Notes: generated by a model from the letters alone, not told the origin. Positions 1 through 9,825 are shown, counted from the stretch's first letter. The stretch: DNA of 64,000 nucleotides from Microbacterium maritypicum (GCF_041529975.1 NZ_CP168030.1:1-64000); one strand, 5' to 3'. A program made the numbers and translations.

Positions 1-1392
1 ATGTCATCACCTGCCCAGCCCGACGTCCCCATCTGGACCACGGTGCAGGAGCTTCTGGTCGATGACGATCGTGTCACTCCCCAGCTGCAGGGATTTCTGA
101 GTCTGGCCGTCCCGGCCGGCGTCATGTCCGCGACGCTCTATCTCGAGGTGCCGAACGATCTCACCGCCGCGCAGATCAACAAGCGCCTGCGGCTGCCGAT
201 CATGGAGGCGCTCTCGCACATCGGCGAGGAAGTGACCTCATATCGGGTCGTGGTCAATCACGAGCTGGCCGAGCAGCAGGCGGCGCCGATCGCGGTGGGC
301 GATTTCGGGCGACACGAGCAGGTCCGTGTGGAGTCGCCGATGGAGCAGCCGACACAGTTGCGCCATGAATCACGGCTCAATCCGAAGTACACCTTCGACA
401 ACTTCGTGATCGGCCAGTCGAACCGCTTCGCCCACGCGGCCGCCGTCGCCGTGGCCGAAGCCCCCGCGAAGGCCTACAACCCGCTGTTCATCTACGGCGA
501 CTCCGGCCTCGGGAAGACGCACCTCCTCCATGCGATCGGTGACTACGCGCAGTCCCTCTACGCCGGGGTCAAGGTTCGCTACGTCTCGAGTGAGGAGTTC
601 ACCAACGACTTCATCAACTCGATCGCGAACAACCGTGGCGCCGCTTTCCAGGCCAGGTACCGCGACGTCGACATCCTCCTGATCGACGACATCCAGTTCC
701 TGCAGGGGCGGGCCGAGACGCAGGAAGCCTTCTTCCACACCTTCAACACGCTGCACGATCACAACAAGCAGGTCGTCATCACCAGCGACGTCGCCCCGAA
801 GCATCTCACCGGCTTCGAGGATCGGATGCGGAGCCGCTTCGAATGGGGTCTGATCACCGACGTGCAGGCTCCCGACCTGGAGACACGCATCGCGATCCTC
901 CGGAAGAAGGCGCAGAGCGAGGCGCTGCACATCCCCGACGAGGTCCTCGAGTACATCGCGACCGTGGTCTCGTCGAACATCCGTGAGCTCGAAGGAGCCC
1001 TCATCCGGGTGTCCGCCTTCGCAAGCCTGAATCGATCGGCACTCGACATCTCGCTGGCCCAGACCGTGCTCCGCGACATCATCGACACGGCCGAGGACAA
1101 CATCATCTCGCCGACGGACATCATCACGGCCACGGCGCAGTACTTCAAGCTCACGGTCGACGACCTCTACGGTTCCAGCAGATCGCAGCAGATCGCCACC
1201 GCCCGACAGATCGCCATGTACCTCTGTCGGGAACGCACCAGCCTGTCCCTCCCGAAGATCGGTCAGCTCTTCGGCAACCGTGACCACACGACCGTCATGT
1301 ACGCGTACAAGAAGATCAGCGAGCTCATGAAGGAGCGACGTTCGATCTACAACCAGGTCACCGAGATCACCACGCAGCTCGGGCGTCGCTGA
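1..1392 (+). CDS. dnaA: Chromosomal replication initiator protein DnaA
   Basis: Initiates chromosome replication by binding DnaA boxes at oriC and opening the duplex as an ATP-bound oligomer. The 463-residue protein has an N-terminal interaction domain (about 1-90), a short linker, an AAA+ domain with Walker A GDSGLGKT at residues 166-173 and Walker B around LLIDDIQF (about 225-233), and a C-terminal DNA-binding domain containing the signature around GNRDHTTVMYAYKKI. It is on the short side for the family because the variable domain II is reduced. The ATG is the first base of the window, so upstream context (normally rpmH, rnpA) cannot be seen. The oriC with DnaA boxes follows directly, as usual in Actinobacteria. 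Confidence 0.98.
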   Translation: MSSPAQPDVPIWTTVQELLVDDDRVTPQLQGFLSLAVPAGVMSATLYLEVPNDLTAAQINKRLRLPIMEALSHIGEEVTSYRVVVNHELAEQQAAPIAVGDFGRHEQVRVESPMEQPTQLRHESRLNPKYTFDNFVIGQSNRFAHAAAVAVAEAPAKAYNPLFIYGDSGLGKTHLLHAIGDYAQSLYAGVKVRYVSSEEFTNDFINSIANNRGAAFQARYRDVDILLIDDIQFLQGRAETQEAFFHTFNTLHDHNKQVVITSDVAPKHLTGFEDRMRSRFEWGLITDVQAPDLETRIAILRKKAQSEALHIPDEVLEYIATVVSSNIRELEGALIRVSAFASLNRSALDISLAQTVLRDIIDTAEDNIISPTDIITATAQYFKLTVDDLYGSSRSQQIATARQIAMYLCRERTSLSLPKIGQLFGNRDHTTVMYAYKKISELMKERRSIYNQVTEITTQLGRR

Positions 1393-1886
1393 CGCCGCGA
1401 CACGCGGGTATGAGGGGGACTCGGCATCCGAAGGGGTGCTGGGTCCCCCTTTTCGCGTCCTGACAGGCATTCCCGGCGCCGGATAGATGCCTCTATGCAC
1501 ATGTGGATAACTTGTGGATGACTGTCAGTCTGATCGGGACGAATGTGGGTCAATCGATCAAACCTGTGGATAACTATGGGGGAGCCTCCCCACCCGTAGT
1601 CGGCCCCAGCCCGCGGATTCCTCAGGGATTCCACAACTGACAAGCGTGTAGTTCCTTACTCGCTCTTGCTATCCACCGAGTTATCCACAGTATCCACAGC
1701 TGTTAACACCGTTAAGGAGTTAAGTCTTTCAAGGCGCGATCCCATCACCAGACGGTGGGGAGAACCGTCGAACGAACGACAAGAACTCCGGCGTAGGGAT
1801 CCGGGCGAACAGGGGGCTAGCATGGGAAGCCCTGCACCGGCAGGGCCGACGACAACGCGTCACAGTTCGACGACAAGGGAGCACCA
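1393..1886. other. oriC: Origin of replication (oriC), dnaA-dnaN intergenic region
   Basis: This 494-bp gene-free stretch lies between dnaA and dnaN, the standard actinobacterial oriC position. It holds several DnaA-box-like 9-mers: TGTGGATAA at 1502-1510, TTGTGGATG at 1512-1520, CTGTGGATAA at 1564-1573, TTATCCACA at 1681-1689 and a tandem GTATCCACA at 1690-1698. The boxes point in opposite directions on the two sides. An AT-richer segment with repeated GTTAA motifs (about 1700-1730) follows the right-hand boxes and is a candidate unwinding element. The dnaN promoter should lie in the distal part but no clear -35/-10 pair could be assigned. Confidence 0.92.
1412..1453 (+). terminator. Rho-independent terminator after dnaA
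   Basis: An inverted repeat (AGGGGGAC at about 1413-1420, GTCCCCCT at 1443-1450) follows the dnaA stop and is directly followed by a short T run. The loop is long (about 22 nt), but stem plus T tract fits an intrinsic terminator. Confidence 0.6.
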
Positions 1887-3029
1887 GTGAGGTTTCAGGT
1901 CAACCGCGATGTCTTCAGCGAGGCTGTCTCGTTCGTCGTCAAGCTTCTGCCGCAGCGCAACCCGCAGCCGATCCTGGCCGGTGTGCTGATCGAGGCGGAC
2001 GGTTCCGGACTCACACTTTCGGCTTTCGACTACGAGGCCTCCGCACGGACGACGATCGAAGCCACCGTCGAGACCCCGGGCACGATCCTCGTGCACGGTC
2101 GACTTCTCTCCGACATCGCCAGCCGGCTTCCGAACGCTCCGATCGAGATCGCTGTCGAAGAAGACGGTGGCATCACCGTCACCTGCGGCTCCGCCCGGTT
2201 CACCCTCGCGGCCATGCCCGTCGAGGAATACCCGTCGATCCCCGAGGTGAGCGGGTCTTCGGGTGTCGTTCCTGCCGATGACTTCGGTACGGCGATCTCG
2301 CAGGTCGGATTCGCGGCTTCCCGCGACGACGTGACCCCGGTGCTGACCGGCGTGCAGCTCGAGGTGTCGGGTCACAGCCTCAGCCTCGTCGCGACCGACC
2401 GTTACCGGGTCTCTCTCCGTGACGTTCCGTGGGACGGGGAATCCGTCGAGGCGACCGCACTGGTTCCGGCACGTACGCTGCTCGAGGTCGGAAAGACCTT
2501 CGGCCACGCCGGCACCATCCAGATCGCTTTCTCCGGAGCAGGGGACCGCGAGATCATCGCGTTCACCGCCGGCAACAAGACGGTCACATCGCTGCTGATC
2601 AAGGGCAACTTCCCGCCGGTCCGCCGCCTCTTCCCCGAGCAGACCGACCACTACGCGGTCGTGAACACCGCTGATCTCGTCGAGGCCGTCCGGCGTGTGT
2701 CGCTCGTGCTCGACCGTGCCGCGCCGCTTCGCTTCACGTTCTCGAACGACAGTGTGACGATGGATGCTTCGGGCAGCGAGCACGCCAGGGCTTCCGAGTC
2801 CGTCGACGCGATTCTCTCGGGCGGCGACGAAGTCACGCTCGGCCTGAACCCGCAGTATCTGATCGAGGCTCTCGGTGCGGTGAAGAGCGAGTTCGTCCGC
2901 GTGACCTTCACGTCGAGCGACAACGCCAACAAGCTCAGCCCGGTGCTCATCACGAGCCAGACTTCGGTCGATCAGGCCGGTCTCGATTCGTTCAAGTACC
3001 TTCTTCAGCCGAACCTCCTCCTGCGCTGA
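1887..3029 (+). CDS. dnaN: DNA polymerase III beta subunit (sliding clamp)
   Basis: Ring-shaped processivity clamp that tethers DNA polymerase III to DNA. The 380-residue protein has the expected length and three clamp folds, with the N-terminal MRFQVNRDVFSEAVSFV stretch and a C-terminal end FKYLLQPNLLLR; the clamp C-terminus normally packs beside the partner-binding pocket. Translation starts at GTG 1887, the position that gives the conserved N-terminus; the upstream GGGAGCACCA provides a weak ribosome-binding site. It follows oriC and is followed not by gnd or recF, as often in relatives, but by two secreted-protein genes. Confidence 0.97.
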   Translation: MRFQVNRDVFSEAVSFVVKLLPQRNPQPILAGVLIEADGSGLTLSAFDYEASARTTIEATVETPGTILVHGRLLSDIASRLPNAPIEIAVEEDGGITVTCGSARFTLAAMPVEEYPSIPEVSGSSGVVPADDFGTAISQVGFAASRDDVTPVLTGVQLEVSGHSLSLVATDRYRVSLRDVPWDGESVEATALVPARTLLEVGKTFGHAGTIQIAFSGAGDREIIAFTAGNKTVTSLLIKGNFPPVRRLFPEQTDHYAVVNTADLVEAVRRVSLVLDRAAPLRFTFSNDSVTMDASGSEHARASESVDAILSGGDEVTLGLNPQYLIEALGAVKSEFVRVTFTSSDNANKLSPVLITSQTSVDQAGLDSFKYLLQPNLLLR

Positions 3030-3176
3030 TCCTGAGGTTTTCGACCGTTACCTGTCGGAAACAGCAACGCTCGGAACACGAAACACCAGGCTGCGAGAGT
3101 CAGCAGTGCCCCAGAGCACGGCTGCTCCGCATAGCCGTGCGGCCGCGCTCGTCTCTTCAGACGAAAGACGCTCCGC

Positions 3177-3926
3177 ATGCCACCAAAAGCTCCCACCCGT
3201 TTCCGACGCCTGCGTGCTCACGGCTCGGGGGTCGCATTCGCCGCAGCGACCTTCCTGGCATTCGGTGTGGCATCGTCGGCCTCGGCCGCCACGATCCCGG
3301 TCGGATACGAGGCGGTCTCTCTGACGGCGGCACCGACTTCGGTCTCCGTCGGTGACACGGTCACGATCACCGCAGTCTTCACCGGCCTCGTCGATGCGTA
3401 CGCCTATGAGCTCGACATCGCCTATGACGAGGATGCCCTCGCATTCGTCGACGACAGCGAGCAGTCGCCGTCCGGAGGATTCCACTCGGCGACGGACACG
3501 GGGAGCGAGGTCGCGATCGCCGCCACCCGCCTCGGTACCTCGCCCGGTCTGACCGGCACGCAGACTCTCGTGACGGTGAGATTTGCTGCGATCGCCGATG
3601 GGGATGCCGCCGTCGGCATCGCATCCGGTCGGATCATCGGTTCCGACGGGAATACCACCACGATCGATCCGAGTGCAGCTGGCGCGTCGACGGTCGTCGA
3701 GATCATCGCCGACGACGAAGGAACGGAGCCCGGTTCGGGCGGCGGTGGATCCCCGGGCGGGGATCCCGGTTCCGGTTCGCAACCCGGAACCGGATCGGAC
3801 ACCCCAGCGGACGGCTCGCTCGCCGTCACGGGAGCCGACGCCGCCCCCTGGCTCATCGTCGGCGCCGGAGCCCTGGCTCTCGTGGCAGCCGGCACCGTCC
3901 TCGCTCTCCGACGGAGGACACGATGA
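3177..3926 (+). CDS. Wall-anchored protein with cohesin-like domain and LAVTG sorting signal
   Basis: A 249-residue secreted protein. Residues 1-38 form a signal peptide (basic start, hydrophobic stretch, SASA cleavage context). Residues about 47-178 look like a cohesin domain: paired beta-strand segments, the SVGDTVTITAVF start and the YELDIAYDEDALAF segment typical of that family. A Gly/Pro/Ser-rich spacer (181-213) leads to LAVTG at 215-219, a hydrophobic segment (224-244) and a final RRRTR, the layout of a sortase substrate of LAXTG type. Cohesins bind dockerin domains, and the next gene encodes one, overlapping by 4 bases or separated by about 50 depending on its start. Function as an anchor for that enzyme is inferred. 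The ribosome-binding site is weak (GAAAG at 3163-3167). Confidence 0.85.
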   Translation: MPPKAPTRFRRLRAHGSGVAFAAATFLAFGVASSASAATIPVGYEAVSLTAAPTSVSVGDTVTITAVFTGLVDAYAYELDIAYDEDALAFVDDSEQSPSGGFHSATDTGSEVAIAATRLGTSPGLTGTQTLVTVRFAAIADGDAAVGIASGRIIGSDGNTTTIDPSAAGASTVVEIIADDEGTEPGSGGGGSPGGDPGSGSQPGTGSDTPADGSLAVTGADAAPWLIVGAGALALVAAGTVLALRRRTR

Positions 3927-3976
3927 CCCGGCGTGACGGCACGGCACAACGATCGAACAACGAGAGAGACAAGACC

Positions 3977-5791
3977 GTGAAGAAGACCATGCTCAGGGCC
4001 GTCGCCATCGTGTCGGTGGCAGGTACGGCGATCGTCGGCCTCGGCATGGCGAGCAGCTCGGCGACCGCAGCGGCGTTGCCGGCCGCTGTGAGCCTTCCGC
4101 CGTATTACAGCCAGCTCGATGTGACGGGTGATGCGATGGTCACCGCCGAAGACCTGGAGATCGCAGGGGATTCGCTCGGTCTGACGACAGCTTCGCCAGA
4201 CTGGTCGAGCGTGTCCATCCTGGATACCGATGCCGACGGTGAGCTCACGATTCTCGATCTCGCAGATCTGTCGCAGCGCATCATCTACGACGACGGGCCC
4301 TTCGAGCTCGTCGAAGCGACGGTGATCGACATGCAGTCAGCCATGAATGCGGGAGTCGCGAGTTCGCAGAGCATCACGCAGGAGTACCTCGATCGGATCG
4401 AGGCATACGACCGTGCCGTCGTACCGGGCGGAAGTCGTCCGCTCAACTCGATCATCACGGTGAACCCGAAGGCGCTCGATGCGGCAGCGGAGGCCGATGA
4501 GATCCGTGCGTCCCAGGGTATGACGAGCATGTTGCTGGGTGTCCCGATCGCGCTGAAGGACAACTACGGCACGGTCGACATGGTGACGACCGGTGGATGC
4601 GCGTGCTGGAACGAGAACCAGACGACCACCGACGCCTCGATGGTCAGCGGTCTCCGCAGCGACGGTGCCGTGATCATGGCGAAGGCGAGCCTCGACGAGT
4701 TCGCCTACGGGTTCGTCTCCGAGTTCTCGTCGTTCCAGGAACCGGGTTCGACATCTCTCGTGGCGAGCCCGTACGACACCACGAAGACGGCCGGCGGGTC
4801 CAGCGGAGGGACGGGCGCCGCCGTCGCGGCCAATTTCGCCGCGCTCGGCTTCGGCACCGACACCGGCGGATCGATCAGGGTCCCGTCGTCGTACAACCAG
4901 CTCGTCGGAGTTCGTCCCACCGTCGGTCTGGCGAGCCGTGACGGCATCATCCCGCTGGCGCTTTCGCAGGACACGGGCGGACCGATGGCCCGATCGGTCA
5001 TCGACGCGGCCATCGCACTCGACGCGGTGGTCGGAGTCGACGAAGCCGATCCTGTCACCGCACGGCAGCAGGGACTGGTCCCCGATTCGTACACCTCGTT
5101 CCTCGACCCGGATGCGCTGCAGGGTGCGCGCATCGCCTTCATCCCCTCGATGGTCGGGACCAATTCCGGCACCGTCCGCCTCTTCTCGGAGGCGACTGCG
5201 GCGCTGACCGCCCAGGGCGCGACCATCGTGCCCGTGACGCCGCCGGCAGGTTTCGCCGCCGTGCTCAACGAGGGATCCGGATCGACGAACGAGTTCCGAC
5301 ACGACCTCGACGAGTACATCGCCACCCATCTCGGTCCCGAGGTCGAGGCACGGACGCTCACGGACATCCTCGCGACGAACAGCTTCGTGACGTCTCGGCG
5401 ATCGATCTACGAGGCACGCAACGCCGTCACCGACGCGACGTACGAGGCGTGGGCCGGCGACACCGGCTCGCACACGGTGCAGATCGCGGCGGGCAAGACC
5501 CTCGTGACCCAGATGATGGAGGATCTCGATCTCGACGCGATCGTCTATCCGAGCACGAACGCATATGGGACCCAGGGGACGAACATGAGATTGAGCCCGA
5601 ACACCGGGATGCCGTCCGTGACCGTTCCGATGGGTCGGACGATCGAGGGTGAGTCTCTTCCCGGCAGCGGCGTGAACCTGGAGTTCCTCGGACGGGACTT
5701 CGACGAGGGCACCTTGCTGGGGCTCGCGTATGCGTTCGAGAAGACCACGGGCGCCCGCACCTCGCCGTCGCTCTACGGACCGCTTCCGTGA
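3977..5791 (+). CDS. Secreted amidase-signature enzyme with N-terminal dockerin-like domain
   Basis: The GTG start at 3977 has a GAGAGAG ribosome-binding site and gives a classic signal peptide (residues 1-33); an ATG at 3923 overlapping the previous stop is the alternative. Residues 48-104 hold two calcium-loop repeats, DVTGDAMVTAEDL (48-60) and DTDADGELTILDL (83-95), the duplicated F-hand pattern of dockerins. The rest is an amidase-signature hydrolase with the Ser-cisSer-Lys triad at Lys194, Ser275 and Ser299; the 24-residue spacing between the two serines matches the family. Amidase-signature enzymes hydrolyse amide bonds, but the substrate cannot be told. The dockerin probably docks on the cohesin protein encoded just upstream, holding the enzyme at the cell surface (inference). 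Confidence 0.85.
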   Translation: MKKTMLRAVAIVSVAGTAIVGLGMASSSATAAALPAAVSLPPYYSQLDVTGDAMVTAEDLEIAGDSLGLTTASPDWSSVSILDTDADGELTILDLADLSQRIIYDDGPFELVEATVIDMQSAMNAGVASSQSITQEYLDRIEAYDRAVVPGGSRPLNSIITVNPKALDAAAEADEIRASQGMTSMLLGVPIALKDNYGTVDMVTTGGCACWNENQTTTDASMVSGLRSDGAVIMAKASLDEFAYGFVSEFSSFQEPGSTSLVASPYDTTKTAGGSSGGTGAAVAANFAALGFGTDTGGSIRVPSSYNQLVGVRPTVGLASRDGIIPLALSQDTGGPMARSVIDAAIALDAVVGVDEADPVTARQQGLVPDSYTSFLDPDALQGARIAFIPSMVGTNSGTVRLFSEATAALTAQGATIVPVTPPAGFAAVLNEGSGSTNEFRHDLDEYIATHLGPEVEARTLTDILATNSFVTSRRSIYEARNAVTDATYEAWAGDTGSHTVQIAAGKTLVTQMMEDLDLDAIVYPSTNAYGTQGTNMRLSPNTGMPSVTVPMGRTIEGESLPGSGVNLEFLGRDFDEGTLLGLAYAFEKTTGARTSPSLYGPLP

Positions 5792-5797
5792 TCAACG

Positions 5798-5834
5798 GCC
5801 GGCGGCTGCTCGACGGACTCGAGCGGCCGCCGGC
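5798..5834 (+). terminator. Hairpin terminator before recF
   Basis: Arms GCCGGCGGC (5798-5806) and GCCGCCGGC (5826-5834) pair perfectly, and an inner CTCGA/TCGAG pairing extends the stem. It lies just after the amidase stop. No long T tract follows. Confidence 0.55.
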
Positions 5835-5882
5835 TCGAATCCACCGGAGGGAGATGTCAGAGCCCGAAGGTAGGCTGACAGC

Positions 5883-7076
5883 GTGATCGTGGAACACCTG
5901 AGCTTGGTCGACTTCCGCAATTACGCGACCGCTGAACTCGCGCTCCACCCCGGCCCGAACGTGCTTGTCGGTCGAAACGGGCAGGGCAAGACGAATCTCG
6001 CCGAGGCGGTGGTCTTCCTCGCGACCCTCGGTTCGCACCGGGTGTCGTCGGATGCGCCCATGGTGCGCGACGGCCAGGAGTTCGCGGTCATCCGTGCGCG
6101 GCTCTCGCATGGCGAACGGCGGGTTCTCGCCGAGGTGCAGGTGAATCGGCAGGGGTCGAACAAGGCCCGCATCAACGGCTCGCCGTCGAAGCCGAACGAG
6201 CTTCCGCGCTACGCGCATGTGGTGCTCTTCGCCCCGGAAGATCTGCAGATCGTGCGTGGCGATCCTTCCGCGCGCCGCCGATTCATGGATCAGCTGCTCA
6301 TTCAGCGTATCCCCCGCATCTCGGCCGTGCTCGCGGACTACGACCGCGTGCTCAAGCAGCGCAACGCCCTGCTCAAGTCGGCGCGAGCTCGCGGCATCCG
6401 CGGTGAGGGTCTGAGCACGCTCGATGTCTGGGATGACAAGCTCGTCGCACTCGGTTCCGAGATCATCACGGTGCGCCAGCGGTTGGCTGCGGATCTTCAG
6501 CAGCCGGTGGCCGACGCGTATGAGGCCATCGCCGGCGCCGATCATCGTCCGCAGTTGGAGTGGGCGCTGTCGGTCGGCGGTGGGGATCCCGAAGAGGGAG
6601 AGGACGGAGCGTCGGGCGCGGAGGAATCCCCTGCCAGCGGCAAGCTCAGTGATCCGCAGCACATCGCGGAACTCTTCCGTGCCTCGTTGGCAGCCAAGCG
6701 GTCGAGCGAGCTCGATCGCGGTCTCACACTCACAGGTCCGCATCGTGACGACCTGGTCCTGCGTGTGCGTGATCTCCCGGTGAAGGGTTACGCCTCACAC
6801 GGCGAATCCTGGTCGGTCGCGCTCGCGCTCCGACTGGCGTCCGCCGAGTTGTTGCGCAGCGAGTCCCCCGCCGGAGATCCGGTGCTGATCCTCGACGATG
6901 TCTTCGCCGAACTCGATGCCGACCGACGACAGCGACTCGCGACCCTGACGGCGGGCTACGAGCAGGTGGTGGTCACGGCGGCGGTGGAGGAGGATATCCC
7001 CGAGGTGCTGCATGCCCACGTCGTGCGGATCAGTGCCGGGACGATCAGCGACGAGCGGGAGGCTACGGATGACTGA
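5883..7076 (+). CDS. recF: DNA replication and repair protein RecF
   Basis: ABC/SMC-like ATPase that helps load RecA at single-strand gaps. The 397-residue protein shows Walker A GRNGQGKT at residues 30-37, the signature-motif region near the C-terminal third, and the Walker B stretch VLILDDVFAELD. It begins with GTG at 5883, which gives the conserved IVEHLSLVDFRNY start, preceded by GAAGGTAGG. An acidic, Gly/Ser-rich insertion around residues 235-260 is not part of the conserved core. The next gene overlaps its last 8 bases, so the two are co-translated. Confidence 0.96.
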   Translation: MIVEHLSLVDFRNYATAELALHPGPNVLVGRNGQGKTNLAEAVVFLATLGSHRVSSDAPMVRDGQEFAVIRARLSHGERRVLAEVQVNRQGSNKARINGSPSKPNELPRYAHVVLFAPEDLQIVRGDPSARRRFMDQLLIQRIPRISAVLADYDRVLKQRNALLKSARARGIRGEGLSTLDVWDDKLVALGSEIITVRQRLAADLQQPVADAYEAIAGADHRPQLEWALSVGGGDPEEGEDGASGAEESPASGKLSDPQHIAELFRASLAAKRSSELDRGLTLTGPHRDDLVLRVRDLPVKGYASHGESWSVALALRLASAELLRSESPAGDPVLILDDVFAELDADRRQRLATLTAGYEQVVVTAAVEEDIPEVLHAHVVRISAGTISDEREATDD

Positions 7077-7572
7077 CGCCGCGTCGACTCCGCCGGTCGA
7101 AGTGCCGGAGACGGTGGGCACGTACCTGCGCCTGCGCGGGCTGCAGCCGAGCTCGAAGAGCTGGAAGCGCAAGCGCCGCATCGTCACCGACGACGACAAC
7201 GCGCCGTTCACCCCGGGTCGGGATCCGGGTGCACTCGGCGCGGTGCTCGACAAGCTGAGTCGGGACTCCGGCTGGCAGATCACGCTCGCCCGTGAGGACC
7301 TGGTCCGGCAGTGGGCCGATCTGGCGGGCGCCGATACCGCGAAGCACTCCGAACCGGTCTCTCTCGAGCGCGGATTGCTCACCGTGAAGTGCGACTCGAC
7401 GGCCTGGGCGAAGAACCTCCAGTTCATGCGGGCGACCATCCTCACCGAGATCGGCCGTCGCTATCCCGACGCGGGTGTCGAGAACCTCCGCTTCATCGGA
7501 CCGGACGTCCCCTCCTGGAAATGGGGTCCCAGAGTCGTTCCAGGGCGGGGCCCGCGCGACACCTACGGGTAG
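7069..7572 (+). CDS. DUF721 / DciA-family protein
   Basis: Small 167-residue protein of the DUF721 family, related to DciA, the factor that recruits the replicative helicase in many bacteria lacking DnaC. The C-terminal half has the conserved pattern around LVRQWADLAGADTAKHSEP and the segment LLTVKCDSTAWAKNLQFM. The ATG at 7069 overlaps recF by 8 bases, which supports it over upstream in-frame starts. Position between recF and gyrB is the conserved actinobacterial location. Confidence 0.9.
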   Translation: MTDAASTPPVEVPETVGTYLRLRGLQPSSKSWKRKRRIVTDDDNAPFTPGRDPGALGAVLDKLSRDSGWQITLAREDLVRQWADLAGADTAKHSEPVSLERGLLTVKCDSTAWAKNLQFMRATILTEIGRRYPDAGVENLRFIGPDVPSWKWGPRVVPGRGPRDTYG

Positions 7573-7648
7573 GACACCACGAATGGGGTCCACAACGCTC
7601 AGAGGGCCACACACGGCCGTTGAGCGGCATTTCCCGACGAAACCCCGC

Positions 7649-7654
7649 TAGAAT
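7649..7654 (+). promoter_or_regulatory. Candidate -10 element of gyrB
   Basis: TAGAAT lies 37 bases before the gyrB ATG in the 118-bp gap after the DUF721 gene. The -35 region is weak at the expected spacing, so this is a tentative assignment. Confidence 0.35.
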
Positions 7655-7690
7655 GGGAGTTCGTGATATCGATGTGGAGAATGCCCTCTG

Positions 7691-9781
7691 ATGACGCCTG
7701 AATCCCCTGCTGACGAGACGGAATCGAACACCGGGGGAACCTCCGACCCCATCGACGGCTCCGAGACCACGAGCAACACGATCTCTCCCAAGATCAAGCA
7801 GCCCGGCGAGTACGGAGCCGACTCGATCCAGATCCTCGAAGGCCTCGAGGCGGTGCGCAAGCGACCCGGTATGTACATCGGGTCCACGGGTCCGCGCGGT
7901 CTGCACCACCTGGTCTACGAGATCGTCGACAACTCGGTCGATGAAGCACTCGCCGGATACGCCGACACGATCTCGGTGACGATGCTCGCCGACGGCGGCG
8001 TCCGCGTGGTCGACAACGGTCGTGGCATCCCGGTCGACCCGCACTCCTCCGACCCGAACAAGTCCACGGTCGAGGTCGTGTTGACGATCCTGCACGCCGG
8101 TGGAAAGTTCGGCGGCGGCGCCTACGCCGTCTCCGGTGGTCTGCACGGTGTCGGCTCCTCGGTCGTGAACGCGCTGTCGACCCGCTTCGACGTCGAGGTC
8201 AAGCAGAAGGGCTTCGTCTGGCGCCACTCCTTCGCCGACGGCGGCATCCCGCAGCAGAAGCTCGAGAAGGGCGAGGCGACCGACGAGACCGGTACCAGCA
8301 TCACGTTCTGGCCGGACGCGTCGATCTTCACCGAATCGATCGACTTCGACTACGACACACTGCGCACGCGGTTCCAGCAGATGGCGTTCCTCAACAAGGG
8401 ATTGCGCATCGATCTGCGCGACGAGCGCGAGTCCTCGGCCTATGAGGTGGAGGAAGAGGGCGCGACGATCACGAAGCAGCCCGGCGATGTCTTCTTCTAC
8501 GAGCGCGGACTCGTCGACTACGTCGAGTACCTCAACAAGGTGCGCCATGCCGAGGTCGTGAACGACGAGATCATCGCGTTCGAGTCGGAGGACACGCAGC
8601 GCAAGATCTCCCTCGAGGTCGCCATGCAGTGGACCACCTCGTACACCGAGAACGTCTTCACCTACGCCAACACGATCAACACCCACGAGGGCGGAACGCA
8701 CGAGGAAGGCTTCCGCGCGGCGCTCACGACCCTGGTGAACAAGTACGCCCGTGCGAACAACATCCTCAAGGAGAAGGACGACAACCTCTCCGGCGACGAC
8801 GTGCGCGAGGGACTCACGGCGGTCATCTCGATCAAGCTGGGCGAGCCGCAGTTCGAGGGTCAGACCAAGACCAAGCTCGGCAACACCGAGGCGAAGGCTT
8901 TCGTGCAGAAGGTCGTCGGCGATCAGCTCGGAGACTGGTTCGAACGCAACCCGGTCCAGGCCAAGAACATCATCCGCAAGGCTCTCGACGCGGCGACCGC
9001 TCGCCTCGCCGCCCGCAAGGCCCGCGAGACCGCACGTCGCAAGAGCGTCTTCGAGTCGGCGGCCATGCCGGACAAGCTCAAGGACTGCACGAGCAAGGAT
9101 CCGTCGATCAGCGAGATCTTCCTCGTCGAGGGTGACTCGGCCGGTGGTTCCGCCGTGCAGGGTCGCGACCCGCACACCCAGGCGATCCTGGCGCTCCGCG
9201 GCAAGATCCTCAACGTCGAGCGCGCGCGTCTCGACAAGGCCCTGGGCAACAAGGAAGTCCAGGCGATGATCCAGGCCTTCGGCACGGGCATCGGCGAAGA
9301 GTTCGACATCGAGAAGGCGCGCTATCACAAGATCGTGTTGATGGCCGATGCCGACGTCGACGGCCAGCACATCACCACGCTGCTGCTCACGCTGCTGTTC
9401 CGCTACATGCGCGGACTCATCGAGGCCGGCTTCGTGTATCTCGCGATGCCGCCGCTGTACCGACTGAAGTGGTCGAACTCCCCGCACGAGTACGTGTTCA
9501 GCGATGCCGAGCGCGACGCCCTGCTCAAGCACGGCCTCGACAACGGCAAGCGGATCCCGAAGGACGCCGGCATCCAGCGCTACAAGGGTCTCGGTGAGAT
9601 GAACCCGAAGGAGCTGTGGGAGACGACGATGGATCACACCACGCGCACCCTGCAGCAGATCACCATCGAGGATGCCGCCGCCGCCGACGAGATCTTCAGC
9701 GTGCTGATGGGTGAAGACGTCGAGTCCCGACGCAGCTTCATCCAGCGCAACGCCAAGGACGTCCGCTTCCTCGACATCTGA
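7691..9781 (+). CDS. gyrB: DNA gyrase subunit B
   Basis: ATPase subunit of gyrase, which introduces negative supercoils together with GyrA. The 696-residue protein has the GHKL ATPase region ([20 protein letters not shown], then [11 protein letters not shown]), the glycine-rich lid (GGLHGVG) and the TOPRIM segment with EGDSAGGSA and the DADVDG metal-binding motif. The first 35 residues are a low-conservation, Thr/Ser/Glu-rich extension common in Microbacteriaceae. gyrA follows after 44 bases, so the two are probably one transcript. Confidence 0.98.
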   Translation: MTPESPADETESNTGGTSDPIDGSETTSNTISPKIKQPGEYGADSIQILEGLEAVRKRPGMYIGSTGPRGLHHLVYEIVDNSVDEALAGYADTISVTMLADGGVRVVDNGRGIPVDPHSSDPNKSTVEVVLTILHAGGKFGGGAYAVSGGLHGVGSSVVNALSTRFDVEVKQKGFVWRHSFADGGIPQQKLEKGEATDETGTSITFWPDASIFTESIDFDYDTLRTRFQQMAFLNKGLRIDLRDERESSAYEVEEEGATITKQPGDVFFYERGLVDYVEYLNKVRHAEVVNDEIIAFESEDTQRKISLEVAMQWTTSYTENVFTYANTINTHEGGTHEEGFRAALTTLVNKYARANNILKEKDDNLSGDDVREGLTAVISIKLGEPQFEGQTKTKLGNTEAKAFVQKVVGDQLGDWFERNPVQAKNIIRKALDAATARLAARKARETARRKSVFESAAMPDKLKDCTSKDPSISEIFLVEGDSAGGSAVQGRDPHTQAILALRGKILNVERARLDKALGNKEVQAMIQAFGTGIGEEFDIEKARYHKIVLMADADVDGQHITTLLLTLLFRYMRGLIEAGFVYLAMPPLYRLKWSNSPHEYVFSDAERDALLKHGLDNGKRIPKDAGIQRYKGLGEMNPKELWETTMDHTTRTLQQITIEDAAAADEIFSVLMGEDVESRRSFIQRNAKDVRFLDI

Positions 9782-9825
9782 CGCCCCGCGGGCTCAGACC
9801 AGATGTGTGACAGAGAGATTGATTG

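Noticed and set aside
5883..6900. The acidic insertion in RecF (around residues 235-260) as a foreign domain
   Set aside because: It is short, low-complexity, in frame and between conserved blocks, as seen for variable loops in this family.
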